Assembly (NCBI RefSeq): GCF_003184185.1
Contig: NZ_QHJG01000005.1
Span: 62,001-126,000 of the forward strand
Direction: 5' to 3'
DNA length: 64,000 nucleotides
From: Legionella qingyii
GTDB taxonomy: Bacteria > Pseudomonadota > Gammaproteobacteria > Legionellales > Legionellaceae
Of the stretch, positions 27,074 through 36,344 are shown in pieces. The notes under the pieces are model-generated. The model was not told where the DNA came from, made no database searches, and saw only the letters and a program-made list of their open reading frames with translations. Both the position numbers and the translations under genes were made by a program. Position 1 is the stretch's first letter, and each line of letters begins with the position of its first letter.

Positions 27074-28207
27074 ATGATAAAAATTGAACTCTGTCGCGTT
27101 CTGGCGGTTGCTAAAAAGGAATTTATCCAGATCAAACGAAACATTTCTACTTTTTTGTTTCTATTTTTAGTTCCAATAATGCAGATACTACTATTTGGTT
27201 TTATGATTAACACTAATCCCAAATATTTACCAACAGCGGTTATATCCTCTGAGATTAATTCGTTCACTCGAACATTACTAGAGGGTTTTAAACACACAGA
27301 ATACTTTTCCTTAAATTCTTTTGCTCAAACTGAAAAAGAAGCAGAGAATTTATTACTTAGCGGAAAGGGACTTTTTGTTATTAATATTCCTCCTAATTTC
27401 TCAAGGGATTTATTGAGAGGAGAAAAACCACATATACTCATTGAAGCGGATGCCTCTGACCCAGTTGCGATTTCAAATGCCTTTCGAGCCGCCGCAGCTC
27501 TGCCAGCTCGATTGTTTGAACGAGATCTTTCTGGTTCTTTTGATTATCTTTCTTCCCAAAAAACACCGTTTGAATTTGATATACATGCCAAATTTAACCC
27601 TGAAGGTTTCTCACAATATAATATTATCCCTGGATTAATTTCTGTATTGATGTTTACAACACTTACGCTCTTAACTGCGATGTCAATTACTGCTGAATAT
27701 GAGGTGGGTACTTTCGAAACACTATTAATCACGCCCCTTAGTGCAGCAAATATTATTTTGGGTAAGGTTATTCCGCATTTTATAGTGGGTTATCTTATCT
27801 TATTTATGCTCTTGATCATTTCATTTTTTGTTTTCTCGGTGCCATTTTATGGAAGCTTCTTACTTTATCTTTTAATTATGGCGCCATACTCTATTGGAAG
27901 TTTAGCCATGGGATTAGCTATTTCTGCGTTTGCCAAGACTCAATTCCAAGCTGTTGCTTCAACAAATGCTTATATTTTAGTTGCTGTAATGATCTCTGGA
28001 TTTCTATTCCCATTCAGTGGAATGCCGCTTTGGGCTCAAGACATCGGTCAATTAATTCCGTTAACTCACTTTTTAAGAATTACACGTAATATTATGTTGA
28101 AGGGTGCTGATTTAAGCATTTTATGGTCCGATATCTGGCCCATACTATTATTCATGGTACTCATTGTTATTTCAGCAATTTTACTTTTTAGAAAAACCTT
28201 GGATTAA
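27074..28207 (+). CDS. ABC-2 exporter permease, copy 2
   Basis: At 377 residues it is a paralogue of the permease at 24071 with the same topology and closely matching sequence (NTNPKYLPTAV/NTNPRHLPTVV; SRDLLRGEKPHILIEADAS versus TRDLIRGKHPHILIEADAS). The amphipathic motif is 'YEVGTFETLLITPLSA'. It is the last gene of the plus-strand unit. The pair probably arose by tandem duplication and then diverged. Confidence 0.93.
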   Translation: MIKIELCRVLAVAKKEFIQIKRNISTFLFLFLVPIMQILLFGFMINTNPKYLPTAVISSEINSFTRTLLEGFKHTEYFSLNSFAQTEKEAENLLLSGKGLFVINIPPNFSRDLLRGEKPHILIEADASDPVAISNAFRAAAALPARLFERDLSGSFDYLSSQKTPFEFDIHAKFNPEGFSQYNIIPGLISVLMFTTLTLLTAMSITAEYEVGTFETLLITPLSAANIILGKVIPHFIVGYLILFMLLIISFFVFSVPFYGSFLLYLLIMAPYSIGSLAMGLAISAFAKTQFQAVASTNAYILVAVMISGFLFPFSGMPLWAQDIGQLIPLTHFLRITRNIMLKGADLSILWSDIWPILLFMVLIVISAILLFRKTLD

Positions 28208-28262
28208 CTATATTTACTGAATTAAGGATATTTTAGCCTCAAATGAAGAGATTTTTTGTCAC

Positions 28263-28288
28263 AAAAAAAATCCCCGTGTGCACGGGGA
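28263..28288 (-). terminator. Rho-independent terminator of the rpsP-rplS operon
   Basis: TCCCCGTG-TG-CACGGGGA is an 8-bp GC-rich stem with, on the minus strand, a run of eight U residues after it (AAAAAAAA at 28263-28270 on the plus strand). It lies about 28 bases beyond the rplS stop and may also help stop transcripts from the plus-strand exporter operon. Confidence 0.88.
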
Positions 28289-28316
28289 TAATTGCAATTT
28301 TTCATGGAATTTTATA

Positions 28317-28682
28317 TTAATCCGCTTTTTTACCTGCTAACTTTTCTTTGATGCGAGCAGCACGGCCAGCCAAATTACGTAGGTAATAAAGCTTAGCGCG
28401 ACGTACATCACCACGTCTTTTTACAGTAATGCTGTCAACAATTGGACTGTAAGTTTGGAAAACACGCTCAACCCCAACACCGTGTGAAATCTTACGAACA
28501 GTGAATGCAGAGTTTAAACCACGATTACGTTTTGCTATGACAATACCTTCAAAAGCTTGTAAACGCTCACGGTTACCTTCAATTACTTTCACTTGAACCA
28601 AAACAGTATCGCCGGGATTAAAATCTGGGATTTCCTTGCCTTGCATTTGCTCAGCATTCAGTTGGTCAATAATATTAGTCAT
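28317..28682 (-). CDS. rplS: 50S ribosomal protein L19
   Basis: The 121-residue product is bL19, at the 30S/50S interface. It has the typical '[18 protein letters not shown]' and '[19 protein letters not shown]' segments and the '[15 protein letters not shown]' C-terminal stretch. It is the last gene of the conserved rpsP-rimM-trmD-rplS operon and is followed by a strong terminator. Confidence 0.98.
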   Translation of the reverse strand: MTNIIDQLNAEQMQGKEIPDFNPGDTVLVQVKVIEGNRERLQAFEGIVIAKRNRGLNSAFTVRKISHGVGVERVFQTYSPIVDSITVKRRGDVRRAKLYYLRNLAGRAARIKEKLAGKKAD

Positions 28683-28709
28683 GGACTACTCCTCAAATTG
28701 GTTCATCCT

Positions 28710-29459
28710 TTAGGAATCACCGTGTTCATACTTAAACTCAGCAAGCAATTGCTGGTCTGTTTCACATAACTGTATTTTTTCAAGTAAATCTGGTCGTTTA
28801 AGCCAGGTTTTACCCAGAGATTGCTTTCGCCGCCACAGTTCTATATCTCTATGATTACCACCTAATAAAACAGATGGCACCTCTAATCCGTCAACGGTTG
28901 CTGGTCGAGTATAATGAGGGCAATCCAGTAAACCATTCATAAATGAATCTTGTTCTGCTGAACCAAGATGCCCTAGGCTCCCCGGTATTAAGCGAATAAT
29001 CGCATCGATAAATACCGTAGCGGCCAGCTCACCACCACTTAAAACAAAATCTCCAAGAGACCATTCTTCATCAACATAATTTTGAAGAATACGCTCATCA
29101 ATTCCTTCATATCGCCCGGCAATAAAGAGCAGGGGTTGTTTGTCATTTGCCACTTTATTCAAGTCACTTTGACGAATTACCTTGCCCTGAGGACTTAGGT
29201 AAATCGTTTTACAATGACTAGGCATTTGACTACGTGCCTGCATAATCGCCCCTTTTAAGGGCTCGTACATCATAACCATTCCCGGGCCACCACCATAAGG
29301 CTTGTCATCAACTTGCCTATAGGGCCTGGAAGACCAATCTCTTGGGTTCCAGTAATCGATTTTAACTAATCCTTGTTCAATGGCTCTGCCTGTAACGCCA
29401 TAATTCAAGGCATTAAGTATTTCAGGGATTAAGCTGATTACTCCAAGATGAAGCACCAC
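28710..29459 (-). CDS. trmD: tRNA (guanine37-N1)-methyltransferase
   Basis: The 249-residue product is TrmD, which makes m1G37 in tRNAs to prevent frameshifting. The knotted SAM-binding site is visible as 'YLSPQGKVI', 'FIAGRYEGIDERI' and 'WSLGDFVLSGGE', and the 'YGGGPGMVMM' loop is intact. It starts with GTG directly after the rimM stop; two GTG codons in tandem (29459, 29456) are possible starts. Confidence 0.97.
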   Translation of the reverse strand: MVLHLGVISLIPEILNALNYGVTGRAIEQGLVKIDYWNPRDWSSRPYRQVDDKPYGGGPGMVMMYEPLKGAIMQARSQMPSHCKTIYLSPQGKVIRQSDLNKVANDKQPLLFIAGRYEGIDERILQNYVDEEWSLGDFVLSGGELAATVFIDAIIRLIPGSLGHLGSAEQDSFMNGLLDCPHYTRPATVDGLEVPSVLLGGNHRDIELWRRKQSLGKTWLKRPDLLEKIQLCETDQQLLAEFKYEHGDS

Positions 29460-29969
29460 TTAAAAATCCATATCCCAATTAACAGTAATTAACTGCTGGC
29501 TGGCGTCAACATCTAATATAAATTTTCCAGGTAAATAAGGTATTAAGTGTCTTTTATTACCTTCTACAACCAGCACATCATTTGCACCTGTAGGGATTAT
29601 TTCAATGACCTTCCCAAAAGATTCTCCTTGTTGGTTGATCACGTTCATGCCTATAAGCTGATGCCAGTAATATTCGCCTGGTTTCAGTTGTTCCAGTTGT
29701 TCCTGTTGAACTGCAATTTCTATATTAGTGAGTTGAGCTACAAGCTCACGCTCAGGATAACCTTCAATTTGGACTATGATGGATTTATTTTGTACTTCAG
29801 CACGCAACAACTTGATTGGTTGCCATTTATTGTTAATAAAGGCATGCCAATTTGCATACTTTAGAACATTATCACGAGGTTCTGTAAAGGAATGAACCGT
29901 AACAAAACCTTTAACACCATGAGGCCGCCCAAAACGGGCGATTATTATCCAGTTTTCCTGATTATTCAC
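29460..29969 (-). CDS. rimM: 16S rRNA processing protein RimM
   Basis: The 169-residue product has the N-terminal RimM barrel ('ARFGRPHGVKGFVTVHSFT') and the C-terminal PRC-barrel ('YYWHQLIGMNVIN...GKVIEIIPTGANDVLVV' and 'LIPYLPGKFI'). It helps 30S head assembly through ribosomal protein S19. It sits four bases after rpsP and is contiguous with trmD. Confidence 0.96.
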   Translation of the reverse strand: MNNQENWIIIARFGRPHGVKGFVTVHSFTEPRDNVLKYANWHAFINNKWQPIKLLRAEVQNKSIIVQIEGYPERELVAQLTNIEIAVQQEQLEQLKPGEYYWHQLIGMNVINQQGESFGKVIEIIPTGANDVLVVEGNKRHLIPYLPGKFILDVDASQQLITVNWDMDF

Positions 29970-29973
29970 GTTA

Positions 29974-30231
29974 TTAAGCAGCTTCGCCTTTTTTATTAAA
30001 TTCTTTAACTAAAGCGCTGACGCGATCAGATAATTGTGCCCCTACTTTTTGCCAGTGGCTCAATTTTTCTGCATCAATATGCAGACGCACTTCTTGTCCA
30101 CGAGCTACAGGGTTAAAATAACCAATACGCTCAATATAACTGCCATCGCGACGTTTGCGGCTGTCAGTAACGACCATATGATAAAACGGACGCTTTTTGG
30201 CGCCACCTCTTGATAAACGTATAACGACCAT
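29974..30231 (-). CDS. rpsP: 30S ribosomal protein S16
   Basis: The 85-residue product is bS16: [20 protein letters not shown], '[19 protein letters not shown]' and the '[19 protein letters not shown]' C-terminal helix. It is the first gene of the four-gene ribosome operon; ffh lies 85 bases upstream in the same direction, as in many gammaproteobacteria. Confidence 0.98.
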   Translation of the reverse strand: MVVIRLSRGGAKKRPFYHMVVTDSRKRRDGSYIERIGYFNPVARGQEVRLHIDAEKLSHWQKVGAQLSDRVSALVKEFNKKGEAA

Positions 30232-30316
30232 TGTTTTCCTCTACTTTAGAGTGGTTACGTAAAAATGCCGTGTATTGTACGAAAATTAATTCGGCATGTG
30301 AAGTAATTCTTGCGAA

Positions 30317-31696
30317 TTATTTAAAATCATCGGGTAATATGCCTTTTAACCCTGCCATACCACCGATTCCACGCATCATTTTTTGCATTCCACCAGGTTT
30401 TGTAAATTTTTTCATCATTTTTTGCATTTGTTCAAACTGCTTTAATAATTTGTTCACATCTTGAATTTGTGTTCCTGAACCCAACGCAATGCGTTTCTTG
30501 CGTGAACCCACAATAAGCTTGGGGATACGACGTTCCTTGGGGGTCATGGAATTGATAATGGCAATGGTTTGTGCCATAGCTTTATCACTGACTTGCTTCA
30601 TTGCCTGTTGCGGCATCATTTGACTGACACCGGGTAGTTTGCTCATCATGCCAGCAATACCGCCCATATTATTCATTTGCAGTAGTTGTTGTTTAAAGTC
30701 TTCCAGATCAAAACCTTTTCCCTTTTTCAACTTTTTAGCTAGTTTTTCACTCGCTTGTTTGTCTGCTTTCCGTTCAACTTCTTCAATTAGGGTAAGAATA
30801 TCACCCATGCCAAGAATTCTTGAAGCAATTCGTTCGGGATGGAATGGTTCCAAAGCTTCTACTTTTTCACCGCTACCAATAAATTTGATAGGTTGTCCGG
30901 TAATTTGTTTTACAGATAGAGCCGCACCGCCACGAGCATCACCATCTGTTTTGGTGAGAATGACTCCTGTTAATGGTAAGGCTTCATGAAAAGCTTTCGC
31001 TGTATTTGCAGCATCTTGTCCAGTCATGCTGTCTACAACAAACAGAGTTTCAATTGGGTGTATTTCCTGGTGTAAGGCTTTAATTTCAGCCATCATGTCG
31101 GCATCGATGTGCAAACGCCCTGCAGTATCGAGCAGCAATACATCCATATATTGTTTTTTCGCGGCATCAAGCGCTTTTTTAGCAATAGCAAGTGGTTGTT
31201 CGTTTGCTTCTGCGGGGAAGAAGGTGACATCTATTTGTTCTGCTAATACTTTAAGCTGTTGTATTGCAGCAGGTCGATAAACGTCGACACTGGCCACCAT
31301 TACTTTTTTGTTTTCAGATTCTTTTAAATAGCGGGCTAGTTTTGCAGTACTGGTTGTTTTTCCTGAACCTTGCAATCCTGCCATTAGAAATACTGCAGGC
31401 GGTTGGGTTTTAAAGTTAAGCTCAGCACGCTCATCACCCATGATATGAATTAATTCATCATGAACGATTTTAACAAAAGCTTGATCAGGATTTAACTCAG
31501 TTAAAACGGCCTGTCCAAGAGCTTTTTGTTTTACCTCTTCGATAAATTCCTTAATAACAGGTAAGGCAACATCTGCTTCAAGCAGTGACATCCTGACCTC
31601 ACGCAGAGCGTGTTGTACATTGTCCTCAGTTAATCGACTCTGCCCTCGTAGACTTTTAAAGGAGCGGGTCAACCGTTCGGTTAAGGTTTCAAACAT
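30317..31696 (-). CDS. ffh: Signal recognition particle protein Ffh
   Basis: The 459-residue GTPase binds 4.5S RNA and signal sequences for co-translational membrane targeting. N and G domains: GLQGSGKTT (~106-114), 'DVYRPAA', 'DTAGRLHID' and 'TKTDGDARGGAAL'. The methionine-rich M domain follows ('QLLQMNNMGGIAGMMSKLPG' onward). The ORF starts at the standard 'MFETLTERLTRSFK'. It is upstream of rpsP and may read into it. Confidence 0.98.
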   Translation of the reverse strand: MFETLTERLTRSFKSLRGQSRLTEDNVQHALREVRMSLLEADVALPVIKEFIEEVKQKALGQAVLTELNPDQAFVKIVHDELIHIMGDERAELNFKTQPPAVFLMAGLQGSGKTTSTAKLARYLKESENKKVMVASVDVYRPAAIQQLKVLAEQIDVTFFPAEANEQPLAIAKKALDAAKKQYMDVLLLDTAGRLHIDADMMAEIKALHQEIHPIETLFVVDSMTGQDAANTAKAFHEALPLTGVILTKTDGDARGGAALSVKQITGQPIKFIGSGEKVEALEPFHPERIASRILGMGDILTLIEEVERKADKQASEKLAKKLKKGKGFDLEDFKQQLLQMNNMGGIAGMMSKLPGVSQMMPQQAMKQVSDKAMAQTIAIINSMTPKERRIPKLIVGSRKKRIALGSGTQIQDVNKLLKQFEQMQKMMKKFTKPGGMQKMMRGIGGMAGLKGILPDDFK

Positions 31697-32208
31697 GATC
31701 TATTACCCGAAAAAAATAGGAACTATAGCACAGAGAAGCTATGATATGAAACTGTCCACCCCATGATCTAATTTGAGGCAAGTCAAGGCTTGTTGTTTCT
31801 TACTTAAAATCTTAAGAATTAATTCCATAGATATCATTATAATCAAATCTAAAAAACTGACCGCTGCTGATTACGCTTTTTACATGATTTTTTCAGTCCA
31901 TCAGCTTGTTCAGTTATGAGCGGGTGCGTTGTTCAAAAATTTTTTTTAATTTTTATTTGAAGAAGGAGGTTTGAGTGGTGTTCACTTCTCTGGCTTGAGC
32001 TAATGATTTTGTGCATAAAGACAGGAAAAAATGCAGAGATTTTCTCCTTAAATCATGTTATTTTACAGTGCAAGCTAAAAATCTATGGGCTAGTAAATAA
32101 AATCAAGGAACATTTTGTTTAATTATTGCCCGATTATTAAGGGTTCCTTAAGCTAACTTTTTATATAATTAGGCTTCTGCTCGCCCAAAACTGCACTGAA
32201 GGAATGCG
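31697..32208. other. 512-bp divergent spacer between ffh and an amino acid transporter; no gene seen
   Basis: AT-rich and without a convincing frame. It carries promoters for ffh and for the transporter at 32209. A palindrome TTAAGG-GTT-CCTTAA at 32137-32151 lies 57 bases upstream of the transporter start and could be an operator. Confidence 0.5.
32137..32151. promoter_or_regulatory. Palindrome, possible operator
   Basis: TTAAGG-GTT-CCTTAA is a perfect 6+6 inverted repeat with a 3-base centre, placed where a promoter operator for the transporter gene would be. No regulator can be named. Confidence 0.3.
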
Positions 32209-33618
32209 ATGATCGATAAAAAACATTCACTGACAATTTTCAGTCTGACTATGATAACAGTTGGTTCTGTAGACAGTATACGCAATTTACCTGCTACGGC
32301 CTTATTTGGTAGCCAATTAATTTTTTATTTTGTTTTAGGTGCTTTATTTTTTCTAATCCCAACTGCCTTGGTTTCTGCAGAGCTGGCTTCAGGATGGGCA
32401 AAACAGGGTGGGATTTATATTTGGGTGAAACAGGCTTTTGGTAAAAAGATGGGCTTTTTAGCCATTTGGCTGCAATGGATTGAAAATGTAATTTGGTATC
32501 CAACGATTCTATCTTTTGTCGCAGGGACTATTGGTTATTTGATTAATCCTGCATTGACGAGCAACCCTTATTTTCTTTGGGCGGTAATTGTTAGCGCATT
32601 TTGGGGGGCTACCATATTAAATTTGCGGGGAATGAAATCTTCAGCCGCATTCAGTAATTTATGCTCTCTTGCAGGTTTGTTATTGCCTATGTCGTTGATT
32701 ATCGGCCTTGGGGCTTTTTGGGTTACGCAAGGTAATCCGTTGCAAATTCAATTTGATATTCCAAGTATCGTACCTCATTTAGATGACAAGTCCATGTGGG
32801 TCTCCTTAACTGCAATCATCATGTCTTTTTGTGGTATTGAAATTGCGACTGTTCACGCGAATGACGTGAACAATCCACAGCATGCTTTTCCCAAAGTATT
32901 AATTTACTCAGTGGGAATTATTTTAAGCACATTAATTCTAGGCTCTTTGGCGATTGCAATTGTTTTGCCTGGAAAGGACATCAATTTAGTAGCAGGAATT
33001 ATGCAAGCATTTGAAGCATTCTTTTCCAGTTACCACATGTATTGGATGATGCCGGTAGTTGCTGTGATGTTGGTTTTAGGTGGGCTTGGTGGCGTGAGTA
33101 ACTGGATAATTGCTCCGACAAAAGGATTATTGGTTGCGGCAGAAGATGGTAACTTACCGGATTATTTCCAACGTACGAATGCAAAAGGTGCACCGGTTGT
33201 TATGCTGTTTACTCAGGCAAGCATTGTCACTATATTGTCGGGTTTATTCTTATTTATGCCCAGTGTGAATGGATCTTATTGGTTGCTAACCGCTTTAGCG
33301 GCTCAATTATATATGCTGATGTATTTTATTATGTTTGCAGCTGCAATTAAATTGCGGATTGCCGAGCCACATCATCATCGACCTTTTGCAATCCCTGGCG
33401 GCTTAGTAGGTATGTTATTTGTTGCAGGTGTAGGAATTGTTGGGGTATGTGCTACTTTGGCAGTGAGTTTTATCCCACCAGAAGGAATTAATGTAGGCGG
33501 TATGGCCCGCTATGAATTGACATTAATTGGTGGCTTAATTCTCATGTGTTTACCACCATTTGTAAGTTCTTGGTCACGAGAAAAAACAGCGATATTGGAT
33601 GCCGCTGTTCCAGATTAA
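32209..33618 (+). CDS. APC-family amino acid permease (GadC-like)
   Basis: The 469-residue protein has twelve predicted membrane helices and the amino acid-polyamine-organocation pattern: 'MITVGSVDSIRNLPATALFG' in helix 1, 'LASGWAKQGGIYIWVKQAFG' after helix 2, and 'FCGIEIATVHANDVNNPQ' in helix 6. It resembles the glutamate/GABA antiporter and YjeM group rather than classic lysine or arginine permeases. It probably imports or exchanges amino acids, the main carbon source of Legionella. It may be cotranscribed with the PriC-like gene 58 bases downstream. Confidence 0.9.
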   Translation: MIDKKHSLTIFSLTMITVGSVDSIRNLPATALFGSQLIFYFVLGALFFLIPTALVSAELASGWAKQGGIYIWVKQAFGKKMGFLAIWLQWIENVIWYPTILSFVAGTIGYLINPALTSNPYFLWAVIVSAFWGATILNLRGMKSSAAFSNLCSLAGLLLPMSLIIGLGAFWVTQGNPLQIQFDIPSIVPHLDDKSMWVSLTAIIMSFCGIEIATVHANDVNNPQHAFPKVLIYSVGIILSTLILGSLAIAIVLPGKDINLVAGIMQAFEAFFSSYHMYWMMPVVAVMLVLGGLGGVSNWIIAPTKGLLVAAEDGNLPDYFQRTNAKGAPVVMLFTQASIVTILSGLFLFMPSVNGSYWLLTALAAQLYMLMYFIMFAAAIKLRIAEPHHHRPFAIPGGLVGMLFVAGVGIVGVCATLAVSFIPPEGINVGGMARYELTLIGGLILMCLPPFVSSWSREKTAILDAAVPD

Positions 33619-33676
33619 GATGTTTGCAGACGTTCCTGATCCTCTGTAAATAGGATTTGTAAGGACAAAAAGCATA

Positions 33677-34210
33677 ATGGACATACCAACAGAATCTAAT
33701 GAATTGCTGAGCCAGTTAATGGCAAGATTACCTGAATTGGAATGGAAGATTAGCGAGCTCGGCTCATTTTTTTCAATTCAACGTTTGCCTAAAGGGGTAT
33801 TCCGTTTAGCCTCAGAGGCCAATGGGGCTGGATGTATCGCAGAAATTAAAGCGGACATACATGCATTATCCAAACAACAAAACAAGCGTAGTGCTTTATA
33901 TCTGGCTGAGCGAATCAGACAAAAAATTAATATTCTGGTTGTCTTATGTCAAATGCATCAGGGCAAAAAAAAGTCAGAAGAAAAAGTTTCCTTCGGCATA
34001 AAGATGTTAAGCACCAGGCAACAATGGATAAACGATCTTGAAATGGAAATTAATACGCTTGTAGCACAACAACAGGCAATGACCAAGTCTTTGGAGCACC
34101 TCAGACATAGCCACAATTCCAGTGCAATTTTGCATTTAAAAGCGGAGTTAGGGGAAGTAGAGCGCCGTTTAACTTTAGCTAAGGAAACCTTAAATCGAGC
34201 TGTTTCTTAA
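33677..34210 (+). CDS. Coiled-coil protein, possibly PriC-like replication restart factor
   Basis: The 177-residue cytosolic protein is almost entirely helical with coiled-coil character. The 'ALYLAERIRQKINILVVLC' segment resembles the central helix of PriC. It lacks any catalytic motif. PriC identification rests on this one segment and the length, which are compatible but not conclusive; a general coiled-coil protein is the alternative. Confidence 0.5.
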   Translation: MDIPTESNELLSQLMARLPELEWKISELGSFFSIQRLPKGVFRLASEANGAGCIAEIKADIHALSKQQNKRSALYLAERIRQKINILVVLCQMHQGKKKSEEKVSFGIKMLSTRQQWINDLEMEINTLVAQQQAMTKSLEHLRHSHNSSAILHLKAELGEVERRLTLAKETLNRAVS

Positions 34211-34370
34211 TCAAGAATCTTTTTCTGAATAAAGTAATGCGGTACATTAGAGTGCCTTCTAGGTATATTATTAAAAATAATGACTCAAACTAAAACATTG
34301 ACTTGTTGTCGCATTAATAACAAGGAAGATGATAAGCAAGAATGAGTGATTACAAAAAGGAGCTTTTTAA

Positions 34371-34712
34371 ATGTCAGATAAATTTTCTCAAGTTACCAAA
34401 GATATTAGTACTCAATTAGCTAAAATGCGTAAGGAAATGCCCGAAGTAATGTCTGGATTTTCGGCTTTAGCTCAAGCAGCAACCAAAGATGGTGCCCTAG
34501 ATAAAAAAACTAAAGAATTAATTGCCATGGCTTTGGCTGTTGCTAAACAATGCCCTGGATGTATCGGATTTCATTCCCAAACATTAATTAAATTGCAAGC
34601 GACACGCGAAGAACTTTTAGAAACTTTAGGTATGGCTGTGTATATGGGAGGTGGTCCCTCTTTAATGTATGCCGCTGAAGCTTTAGAAGCGTTCGAAGAA
34701 TTTAGTAAATAA
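34371..34712 (+). CDS. AhpD-like carboxymuconolactone decarboxylase-family protein
   Basis: The 113-residue protein has the AhpD-fold core: 'LDKKTKELIAMALAVAKQCPGCIGFH', with a redox CxxC (CPGC) and a His three residues after the second Cys, then 'EELLETLGMAVYMGGGPSLM'. Known members are alkylhydroperoxidases or redox partners in oxidative stress. It has a good ribosome binding site (AAAGGAG). It stands alone and a hairpin follows. Confidence 0.9.
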   Translation: MSDKFSQVTKDISTQLAKMRKEMPEVMSGFSALAQAATKDGALDKKTKELIAMALAVAKQCPGCIGFHSQTLIKLQATREELLETLGMAVYMGGGPSLMYAAEALEAFEEFSK

Positions 34713-34732
34713 ACTTGTTGTAATGATCTTAT

Positions 34733-34763
34733 AGCCTGGAAGCAATGAAGTAGAATCCAGGCT
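34733..34763 (+). terminator. Hairpin downstream of the AhpD-like gene
   Basis: AGCCTGGA (34733-34740) pairs exactly with TCCAGGCT (34756-34763) over a 15-base loop, 20 bases after the stop. Only a weak T-rich tail follows. Confidence 0.5.
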
Positions 34764-35002
34764 TCGTTTATCGAAATATAAATTAAAATAAAGTCAAATT
34801 GGTTCTATTACACATCTACCCTTTAAATTATAAGTCACCCCACTGAGGTAAATAAAATCCAAGGCTGTTTATTTACCAGGTTTAATAAGTATCCCGAAAT
34901 CACCGCCCACAGGTGTAAATTTGATGATTCCGTTAATAATATTATTTGCACAGTGTGGCCATTTTTAATATATTTGGTTTACTATCCTCGATAAGGACAT
35001 GT

Positions 35003-35482
35003 ATGTGTACTAAATCTTTAAACTGTATATGCCACCATTTGGAAATAGCCATTAAGCAAGATGTTACAAAAGAGTTAAAAGCAATGTTTGATACTTGTTA
35101 TGTTGATGAACTTTATAATTTTCTAACAGACGCCTATCAATTACTCCAAATCAAGGCGAATCATAAATTTGCAACAAGCATAAATAAATTAGTCAAAGAC
35201 TATCTTTTAGAGAAATCTCCAAAATCAATTAATGTCGAGAGTGAACGTATAAAAAAGGGCTTCATGGATTTATATGATGAAAATATTGACGATCTTGAAT
35301 CAGCAAAATTATTGCTTACTGAGAAACTAATTCTGCTAATACAAGATGTTCAGCACCTAGCCTATCAAAACCTTGCGCATATCGATTCCTTTAGGGATTG
35401 TCTCGAAAAAGTTGATAAATCCAATACTATAGCAGGGGAAGATAAAAAAGCTCACAACAGGAGAGGATGCAATATTCTCTAA
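35003..35482 (+). CDS. Protein with C-terminal CaaX box (CNIL), probable Dot/Icm effector
   Basis: The ATG at 35003, preceded by AAGGA, gives 159 residues; longer frames need a TTG with no ribosome binding site. The product is helical and acidic to neutral, with an N-terminal Cys cluster ('MCTKSLNCICHH'), and I recognise no domain. It ends in KKAHNRRG followed by CNIL. CNIL is a CaaX box; a final Leu favours host geranylgeranyltransferase I, and the basic residues just before it resemble the polybasic patch of Ras/Rho GTPases. Known: several Legionella effectors are prenylated by the host. Function apart from membrane anchoring is unknown. Confidence 0.75.
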   Translation: MCTKSLNCICHHLEIAIKQDVTKELKAMFDTCYVDELYNFLTDAYQLLQIKANHKFATSINKLVKDYLLEKSPKSINVESERIKKGFMDLYDENIDDLESAKLLLTEKLILLIQDVQHLAYQNLAHIDSFRDCLEKVDKSNTIAGEDKKAHNRRGCNIL

Positions 35483-35659
35483 AGATGATGTGAAAATAGG
35501 TCAAAATTCGGATTTCTTGTTTTTATTTACTGGAAGTGCCCCCATAGTCTCTGTTTTCCCGTTGATGATTCACATCCTTTATTTAATGCTTTATATTGCC
35601 CTTTGGGGCACCTATTGATAAAACACTGAACCCTCAGATTTTATTATGTTGGATTATGG

Positions 35660-36271
35660 CTAAGAAAATGATCTATTTGGCATAAGATTAATTACATTAT
35701 GTTCCGAATCGAACTCTTCAATGCGAGCCTGCCATAGCGCCAATTCTTTTTTTAAAAAAGCGTTATATTTATTCGTTTGTTCTTCCATTTTAGCGTAAAG
35801 ATTTTCATATAAGCTAGAGCGTGATTCATTACTTATACCGTCCTTTTTTATTGATGCATCGTATTGGGTCATAAGCTTTTGAGTTTCTTCATCATATTCT
35901 ACAGACGGGGTTTGTATTTTCTTTTTGATATGATCAAGTGAAATGTGGATAATGCTTTTTCTGATATTTAATAAATCAGCAGACGATAATTCTTTAAATT
36001 CAATTTTGAATGTAATGAACATTTTTTCAAATTTGCACGCTTCATTATAAGCGCTATGCATATTGATTAATAAACTCGATAAAGAAGAACTTTCTAAAGG
36101 AGTTTTTATTAAATTTTGAATAAAAGAATAGGATTTTTCCAAAAGTTGTCGTCTTGAAATTCTTAAAGAGCGCTGAGATACCTGACTTGTCAGAAAAAGT
36201 TCTCTTTCTTTGAAGAAGGAATATATTATTTCTTGAACTTCTTCAGGGATATCTTCCAACATGGCATCCAA
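35660..36271 (-). CDS. Second F-box-like protein, putative effector
   Basis: The 203-residue product begins with an F-box-like stretch at about residues 8-45 ('IPEEVQEIIYSFFKERELFL' then 'TSQVSQRSLRISRRQLLEKS'), matching 'lP.Ei...I.SFL..rdL..lS.VSkr'. The key Leu-Pro is Ile-Pro here and the distal Trp is absent, so the match is weaker than for the gene at 15374. The rest is a helical, charged region with no known motif. No CaaX box. It lies in the 35-38.4 kb effector-like island on the same strand as the kinase-like gene. Confidence 0.6.
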   Translation of the reverse strand: MDAMLEDIPEEVQEIIYSFFKERELFLTSQVSQRSLRISRRQLLEKSYSFIQNLIKTPLESSSLSSLLINMHSAYNEACKFEKMFITFKIEFKELSSADLLNIRKSIIHISLDHIKKKIQTPSVEYDEETQKLMTQYDASIKKDGISNESRSSLYENLYAKMEEQTNKYNAFLKKELALWQARIEEFDSEHNVINLMPNRSFS

Positions 36272-36344
36272 ACTTCATTGAAAACTCGCCTCATCTTAGC
36301 AAAAGGTCCAATTGAGATCCAGGCGTAGCTTATAAAACTCACAA

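Noticed and set aside
30639..31280. Long plus-strand frames opposite ffh
   Set aside because: ffh is certain; the opposite frames are composition artefacts of its codons.
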